Shown in pieces: positions 31,979-32,038 of a stretch of DNA of 32,038 nucleotides (positions are counted from its first letter, which is position 1; every line of letters begins with the position of its first letter). Under the pieces are notes generated by a model. It saw nothing but the letters and a program-made list of their open reading frames with translations. It did no database searches and was not told where the DNA came from. Position numbers and translations under genes: made by a program. This stretch comes from CALARM01 sp964431735 (GTDB lineage Bacteria > Vulcanimicrobiota > SpSt-956 > JAKJGF01), in assembly GCA_964431735.1 (NCBI GenBank), contig CAYSLJ010000079.1:1-32038 (forward strand), in the 5' to 3' direction.

Positions 31979-32038
31979 TCTTACTATAATATTTTCTTTA
32001 CCAGGTTTTTTCGTAACGTCCTTATTAAGTTTTTTTGT

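Overview
The window is a low-GC bacterial chromosome segment with well-spaced genes, strong AAGGAGG-type ribosome sites, frequent TTG starts, many secreted lipoproteins with Thr/Pro linkers, and intergenic tandem heptanucleotide repeats. The ftsE-ftsX-M23-ctp block and the HEAT/TPR-rich, lipoprotein-rich gene content suit an uncultured low-GC bacterium. I cannot name the phylum from sequence alone.

Layout. (1) 0.25-13.1 kb, almost all minus strand: six lipoproteins (a metzincin-like protease, a degenerate cupredoxin-like protein, a beta-propeller protein with IPT domain, a mosaic of those last two, an NHL six-bladed propeller protein and an FGE-sulfatase/C-type-lectin-fold protein), plus an acidic-tailed hypothetical protein. 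An Rpn-like PD-(D/E)XK nuclease gene on the plus strand interrupts them at 2.8-3.6 kb. A decayed second copy of its locus lies at 10.7-10.96 kb. (2) 13.4-23.2 kb: a probable, unfamiliar RiPP (ribosomally made, post-translationally modified peptide) locus. Plus-strand genes are an unrecognised zinc-ribbon protein, a YkgJ-type Cys-cluster/TPR protein, a U32-like protein, a 146-aa precursor-like peptide with a Cys/Ser/Gly-rich C-terminus, a TMTC-like membrane/TPR protein and a radical SAM/SPASM enzyme. Converging on them from the minus strand are a HEAT-repeat protein and a full-length YcaO with an extra C-terminal Cys cluster. (3) 23.4-27.3 kb, minus strand: a GH13 amylase-family enzyme without signal peptide, a small zinc-ribbon protein, a DUF2227-type membrane protein and a hypothetical protein. 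(4) 27.4 kb to the right edge, minus strand: ctpA, M23 peptidase, ftsX and ftsE, a conserved division/cell-wall order.

How the parts may work together. In region 2 the precursor has its own consensus extended -10 promoter and strong ribosome site. A perfect 15-bp hairpin follows it directly, ending one base before the ribosome site of the next gene. This fits high expression of a small peptide with lower readthrough into the modification genes. YcaO (ATP-dependent amide-backbone chemistry) and the radical SAM/SPASM protein are the likely modifying enzymes; U32-like, YkgJ, TPR and HEAT proteins may be auxiliary. No dedicated transporter or leader protease is visible.

The strongest unexplained non-coding signal is a dispersed set of tandem 7-bp repeats (GTRANNN or its complement) in at least ten gaps, several supplying the stop codons of flanking genes. 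All functional calls come from reading motifs by eye; no database search was possible.
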